Shown here one piece after another: positions 6,182 to 9,226 of a stretch of 9,226 bases of DNA. Made by a program: the position numbers and the translations under genes. The notes under the pieces are model-generated. The model saw only the letters and a list, made by a program, of their open reading frames with translations, made no database searches and had not been told where the DNA came from. Position 1 is the first letter of the stretch; each line of letters begins with the position of its first letter. This DNA comes from JAWWPG01 sp038232255 (GTDB taxonomy: Bacteria > Actinomycetota > Actinomycetes > Propionibacteriales > Nocardioidaceae): positions 1-9,226 of the forward strand of contig JBBSIF010000108.1 of assembly GCA_038232255.1 (NCBI GenBank). Direction: 5' to 3'.

Positions 6182-6210
6182 TCGAGAAGGCGACGGCATA
6201 CACTTCTCGA
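6182..6210. repeat. Perfect 8-bp inverted repeat between the 139-aa gene and dxs
   Basis: TCGAGAAG (6182-6189) and CTTCTCGA (6203-6210) are exact inverted copies separated by 13 bases. The right arm overlaps a possible -10 element, TACACT (6199-6204), that would start a dxs transcript near 6211. As RNA it could form an eight-pair stem, but no T-run follows, so it is not a standard intrinsic terminator. An operator controlling dxs is the more natural reading. Confidence 0.5.
6199..6204 (+). promoter_or_regulatory. Possible -10 element of dxs
   Basis: TACACT fits TAnnnT and lies between and partly within the arms of the inverted repeat. It would give an untranslated leader of about 40 bases. 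No clear -35 element is visible, so dxs may also depend on read-through from the upstream gene. Confidence 0.35.
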
Positions 6211-6238
6211 CAGCGGGCTCGCACGAGCGCGACCTTGC

Positions 6239-6245
6239 GGAAGGG
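6239..6245 (+). promoter_or_regulatory. Ribosome binding site that fixes the dxs start
   Basis: GGAAGGG ends six bases before the ATG at 6252. It is the best Shine-Dalgarno sequence in the window and decides for this ATG over an upstream one that keeps the frame open from 6078 inside the previous gene. Confidence 0.7.
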
Positions 6246-6251
6246 CACCTG

Positions 6252-8171
6252 ATGAGCTTGCTGGACACGGTGGGGGAGCCGCGCGACCTGCGCCACCTCG
6301 ACGACCAGCAGCTCCGCCAGCTCGCCGGCGAGGTCCGTGCATTCCTCGTGGACAAGGTCTCCAAGACCGGTGGCCACCTCGGTCCGAACCTGGGGGTCGT
6401 CGAGCTCACCATCGCGATCCACCGGGTCTTCGAGTCGCCGCGCGACCTCGTCGTCTTCGACACCGGCCATCAGGCCTACGTGCACAAGATCCTCACCGGC
6501 CGTGCCGGCCGTTTCGACTCGCTGAAGCAGGAGGGCGGGCTGTCCGGCTATCCCAACCGGGCGGAGTCGCCGCACGACGTCGTCGAGAACTCGCACGCAT
6601 CGACGGCACTGTCGTACGCCGACGGGCTCGCCAAGGCCTACCGGCTCAAGGGGGACGGCCGCCACGTGGTGGCGGTCGTGGGCGACGGAGCGCTCACCGG
6701 CGGCATGTCGTGGGAGGCGCTCAACAACATCGCCTCCTCTGACGGCAGCCGCCTGGTGATCGTCGTGAACGACAACGGAAGGTCCTACTCGCCCACCGTC
6801 GGAGGCCTCGCGAACCACCTCGCCAGCCTGCGCACCGACCCGCGGTACGAGCAGGTGCTCGAGCAGATCAGGACGCGGCTCACACGGACGAAGCTTGTCG
6901 GCCCACCGCTGTTCGACGCGCTGCACGCCGTCAAGAAGGGCCTCAAGGACGCGCTCGCGCCGCAGGGGATGTTCGAGGACCTCGGGCTCAAGTACGTCGG
7001 CCCCGTGGACGGCCACGACGTGTCCGCCATCGAGCAGGCGCTCACCCAGGCCAAGAACTTCGGCGGCCCCGTCATCGTTCACACGATCACGCGCAAGGGC
7101 GCCGGCTACCCCCCGGCGGAGCAGCACGAGGAGGACAACTTCCACTCGCCTGGGTCGTTTGACGCCGGCACCGGGGTGGTGCCCGAAGCCGCGCCCAGCT
7201 TCAAGGATCTGTTCCGGGCCGAGGTTGTCGCCCTCGGCGTCGAGCGCGACGACCTTGTCGCCGTCACCGCGGCGATGCTCTACCCCACTGGGCTCGACGG
7301 GTTCCAGCGGGTGTTCCCGGAGCGCACGTTCGACGTGGGCATCGCCGAGCAGCACGCGGTGACGGCCGCGGCAGGCATGGCGCTGGCGGGGCTGCACCCG
7401 GTCGTGGCGATCTACGCGACGTTCCTGAACCGCGCCTTCGACCAGATCCTGATGGACGCCGCCCTGCACCACTGCGGGATCACGTTCGTGCTCGACCGCG
7501 CGGGCGTCACCGGCGATGACGGCCCCAGCCACAACGGCATGTGGGACCTGTCGATGCTGCAGCTGGTGCCGGGCCTGCGGATCGCCGCACCACGCGACGC
7601 GACCCGCTTCCGCGAGCTGCTGCGGGAGGCCGTGGCCGTGTCTGACGCCCCCACGGCGCTCCGCGTGCCCAAGGGTGCCGTCCCTCCGGATCTCCCGCCT
7701 GTCTCGTCCGTGGACGGGGTCGACATCCTGGTCCGCGCCGGCACCCAGGACGTCCTTGTCGTGGCCGTCGGCGCCATGGCGAGTGCCTGCGTCGACGCGG
7801 CGGTTCGTCTGCAGGACCAGGGCATCGGAGTGACGGTGGTGGACCCCCGCTGGGTCAAGCCGGTCAACCCGGCACTGCTGGCACTGGCGCGCGAGCACTC
7901 CGTCGTGGTGAGCGTCGAGGACAACGGCCGGGTCGGCGGTTGCGGATCCGTGCTGGCGCAGGCGTTGTCCGACGGCGGCATCGACCGGCCGGTGCGGGTC
8001 TTCGGGCTGCCGCAGGAGTTCCTGCCGCAGGGCAAGCGAGCTGCGCTCCTCGAACGCGCCGGCCTGTCCGGCCCGGGGATAGCCCGCGACATCACCGCGT
8101 GGGTGGCGGCCCTGGACGCGACCGCCGCCGAGTCGCAGCCCACCTCGGCCGACACGTCGGATTCGCTCTAG
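6252..8171 (+). CDS. dxs: 1-deoxy-D-xylulose-5-phosphate synthase
   Basis: DXS condenses pyruvate and glyceraldehyde 3-phosphate, with thiamine diphosphate, into 1-deoxyxylulose 5-phosphate, the first and often rate-limiting step of the MEP isoprenoid pathway. The 639-residue protein is full length for the family. Visible motifs: GGHLGPNLGVVELT with His42; DTGHQAYVHKILTGR with His73; GLSGYPNRAESPHDVVENSHASTALSYADGLA; the diphosphate/Mg site GDGALTGGMSWEALNN starting at Gly144-Asp145 and ending with VVNDN (171-175); DVGIAEQHAVT with the catalytic Glu366; and DRAGVTGDDGPSHNGMWDLS (415-434). The C-terminal transketolase domain follows (from about 500, VDPRWVKPV). The last 15 or so residues are low-complexity. 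Its TAG overlaps the stop of the convergent gene in CTAG. Confidence 0.96.
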   Translation: MSLLDTVGEPRDLRHLDDQQLRQLAGEVRAFLVDKVSKTGGHLGPNLGVVELTIAIHRVFESPRDLVVFDTGHQAYVHKILTGRAGRFDSLKQEGGLSGYPNRAESPHDVVENSHASTALSYADGLAKAYRLKGDGRHVVAVVGDGALTGGMSWEALNNIASSDGSRLVIVVNDNGRSYSPTVGGLANHLASLRTDPRYEQVLEQIRTRLTRTKLVGPPLFDALHAVKKGLKDALAPQGMFEDLGLKYVGPVDGHDVSAIEQALTQAKNFGGPVIVHTITRKGAGYPPAEQHEEDNFHSPGSFDAGTGVVPEAAPSFKDLFRAEVVALGVERDDLVAVTAAMLYPTGLDGFQRVFPERTFDVGIAEQHAVTAAAGMALAGLHPVVAIYATFLNRAFDQILMDAALHHCGITFVLDRAGVTGDDGPSHNGMWDLSMLQLVPGLRIAAPRDATRFRELLREAVAVSDAPTALRVPKGAVPPDLPPVSSVDGVDILVRAGTQDVLVVAVGAMASACVDAAVRLQDQGIGVTVVDPRWVKPVNPALLALAREHSVVVSVEDNGRVGGCGSVLAQALSDGGIDRPVRVFGLPQEFLPQGKRAALLERAGLSGPGIARDITAWVAALDATAAESQPTSADTSDSL

Positions 8172-9226
8172 CCGAACCGCCTTCCGGTCACCCGCTCGCT
8201 GAAGCCCGCACGGTCGAGGTACGGCGTGACGCCGCCGAGATGGAACGGCCAGCCAGCACCGAGGATCAGGCAGAGGTCGACGTCGGCCGCCGACGCGACG
8301 ACGCCTTCGTCGAGCAGGAGCCGGATCTCCTCCGCGAGAGCGGACATGGCCCGGTCGAGCACCTGTTGCGCGGTCCACGGCCTGCTCCCCGTCGACAGCA
8401 GGGCGGCGGTCTCGTCGTCCAGGTACGGCCGGCCCCGCTCGTCCCAGGACCACAGGCCGGGCTTGTTCGCCGCGACGAGCGCGCGCAGGGTGGGGCTGAC
8501 GCAGAACCGGTCGCCGAACGCCTCGTGCAGCGTCTCGGCGACGTGCAGGCCTACGGCCGGGCCGACGAGCTGCAGCAGCGCGAAGGGGCTCATCGGCAGG
8601 CCCAGCGGGTCGAGTGCGGAGTCGGCGACAGCGGGGTCGGTGCCTTCGTCGACCGCCTTCGTCACCTCGCTGAGGAAGCGGGTCAGCAGCCGGTTGACGA
8701 CGAAGGCTGGCGAGTCCGCGACGAGCACCGACGACTTCCTCAGCGCCTTCGCGACGGCGAACGCCGTGGCGAGCGTGGCGTCGTCGGTACGCCGACCGCG
8801 CACCACCTCCACCAAAGGCAGCACGGCCACCGGGTTGAAGAAGTGCAGGCCGACAACCCGCTCCGGATGTGCCAGGTCGGCGGCCATCGCGGTCACGGAC
8901 AGCGACGACGTGTTGGTCGCCAGCACCGTGTCGCTGCCGACAACCTCCTCGAGCTCGGCGAACACCGTCTTCTTGACGTCGAGCTCCTCGAAGACGGCCT
9001 CGATCACCAGATCGGCGTCGGCGAAGGCGGACAGCCCGGTGCTGCCGCTGAGGAGGCCCCGGTGCCGGTTCGCCCTGTCGGCGTGCAGCCGCCCGCGGGC
9101 CAGCAGTCCGTCGATCTCCCCGCTGACAGCGGCCACCCCGCGCTCCACACGCTCCTCGTCGAGGTCGGTGAGCACGACCGGCACCTCGAGCCGACGGAGG
9201 AGGAGCAGCGCGAGCTGCGTGGCCAT
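8168..9226 (-). CDS. 3-hydroxyacyl-CoA dehydrogenase part of a FadB-like fatty acid oxidation protein, 5' end outside window
   Basis: The visible 352 residues oxidise (S)-3-hydroxyacyl-CoA to 3-ketoacyl-CoA with NAD in beta-oxidation. They start inside the Rossmann fold: the Met at the edge is most likely internal (the end of a GxGxM-type glycine loop), followed by VVLTDLDEERV with the NAD-ribose Asp21. Then come DLVIEAVFEELDVK, ATNTSSLS (103-110) and GLHFFNPVAVLPLVEVVRG with the catalytic dyad His128 and Glu140. SPAFVVNRLL opens the first C-terminal helical domain, containing LGLPMSPFALLQLVGPAVGLHVAETLH. A second one ends in LGAGWPFHLGGVTPYLDRAGFSERVTGRRF. Two C-terminal domains fit the FadB/FadJ multifunctional type, so an enoyl-CoA hydratase domain probably lies upstream, outside the window. 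A short single-function dehydrogenase is less likely. A thiolase partner would be expected nearby. Confidence 0.9.
   Translation of the reverse strand: MATQLALLLLRRLEVPVVLTDLDEERVERGVAAVSGEIDGLLARGRLHADRANRHRGLLSGSTGLSAFADADLVIEAVFEELDVKKTVFAELEEVVGSDTVLATNTSSLSVTAMAADLAHPERVVGLHFFNPVAVLPLVEVVRGRRTDDATLATAFAVAKALRKSSVLVADSPAFVVNRLLTRFLSEVTKAVDEGTDPAVADSALDPLGLPMSPFALLQLVGPAVGLHVAETLHEAFGDRFCVSPTLRALVAANKPGLWSWDERGRPYLDDETAALLSTGSRPWTAQQVLDRAMSALAEEIRLLLDEGVVASAADVDLCLILGAGWPFHLGGVTPYLDRAGFSERVTGRRFG

Noticed and set aside
6182..6210. Intrinsic terminator after the 139-aa gene
   Set aside because: The inverted repeat has a 13-base loop and no T-run after it, so it does not fit the standard form.
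6078..6251. Longer dxs start inside the 139-aa gene
   Set aside because: The extension is Arg/Gly/Ala-rich shadow sequence, and a strong ribosome site points to the ATG at 6252.
5940..8453. Minus-strand open frame of 837 codons opposite dxs
   Set aside because: Long antisense frames are expected in strongly GC3-biased DNA; it spans three real genes and shows no domain.
1..9226. tRNA, rRNA, CRISPR array, insertion sequence or phage genes
   Set aside because: No cloverleaf, repeat-spacer pattern, transposase motif or terminal inverted repeats were seen; nearly all of the window is accounted for by ordinary chromosomal genes.

Overview
The window is high-GC DNA with strongly G/C-biased third codon positions. 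It shows actinobacterial traits: DUF222/13E12-type HNH endonuclease sequence, a metY-metX pair, a mycobacterial-type LexA box, and promoters that appear to give leaderless mRNAs. It looks like chromosomal DNA of an actinomycete; I cannot fix the genus. Most genes are core metabolism.

Layout, left to right. Positions 1-218 hold the 3' end of an HNH endonuclease-like gene, followed by about 340 bases with no convincing gene. Positions 556-3010 (+) are metY and metX, an operon for methionine synthesis by direct sulfhydrylation: MetX makes O-acetylhomoserine and MetY converts it with sulfide to homocysteine. A HIT-family nucleotide hydrolase/transferase (2991-3434, -) converges on metX with a 20-base overlap. 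Divergent from it lies a small secreted-protein gene (3492-3781, +) that appears broken by a one-base frameshift right after its signal-peptide n-region. An ArsR-type regulator and an MFS exporter (5665 down to 3765, -) form a translationally coupled two-gene operon.

The control region 5666-5754 is the most interesting part. On the minus strand it has a good -35/-10 pair that would start the regulator mRNA exactly at its ATG, with an inverted repeat lying on the -10. On the plus strand it has a near-consensus LexA (SOS) box just before a 139-aa protein of unknown function. After that gene come a perfect 8-bp inverted repeat around a possible -10 element and then dxs (6252-8171, +), the first enzyme of the MEP isoprenoid pathway. 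The window ends with the C-terminal 3-hydroxyacyl-CoA dehydrogenase part of a FadB-like beta-oxidation protein (-), whose stop codon shares the palindrome CTAG with the dxs stop.

I see no tRNA, rRNA, CRISPR array, insertion sequence or recognisable riboswitch. The best candidate for something undescribed is the DNA-damage-type control of the 139-aa protein directly upstream of dxs.
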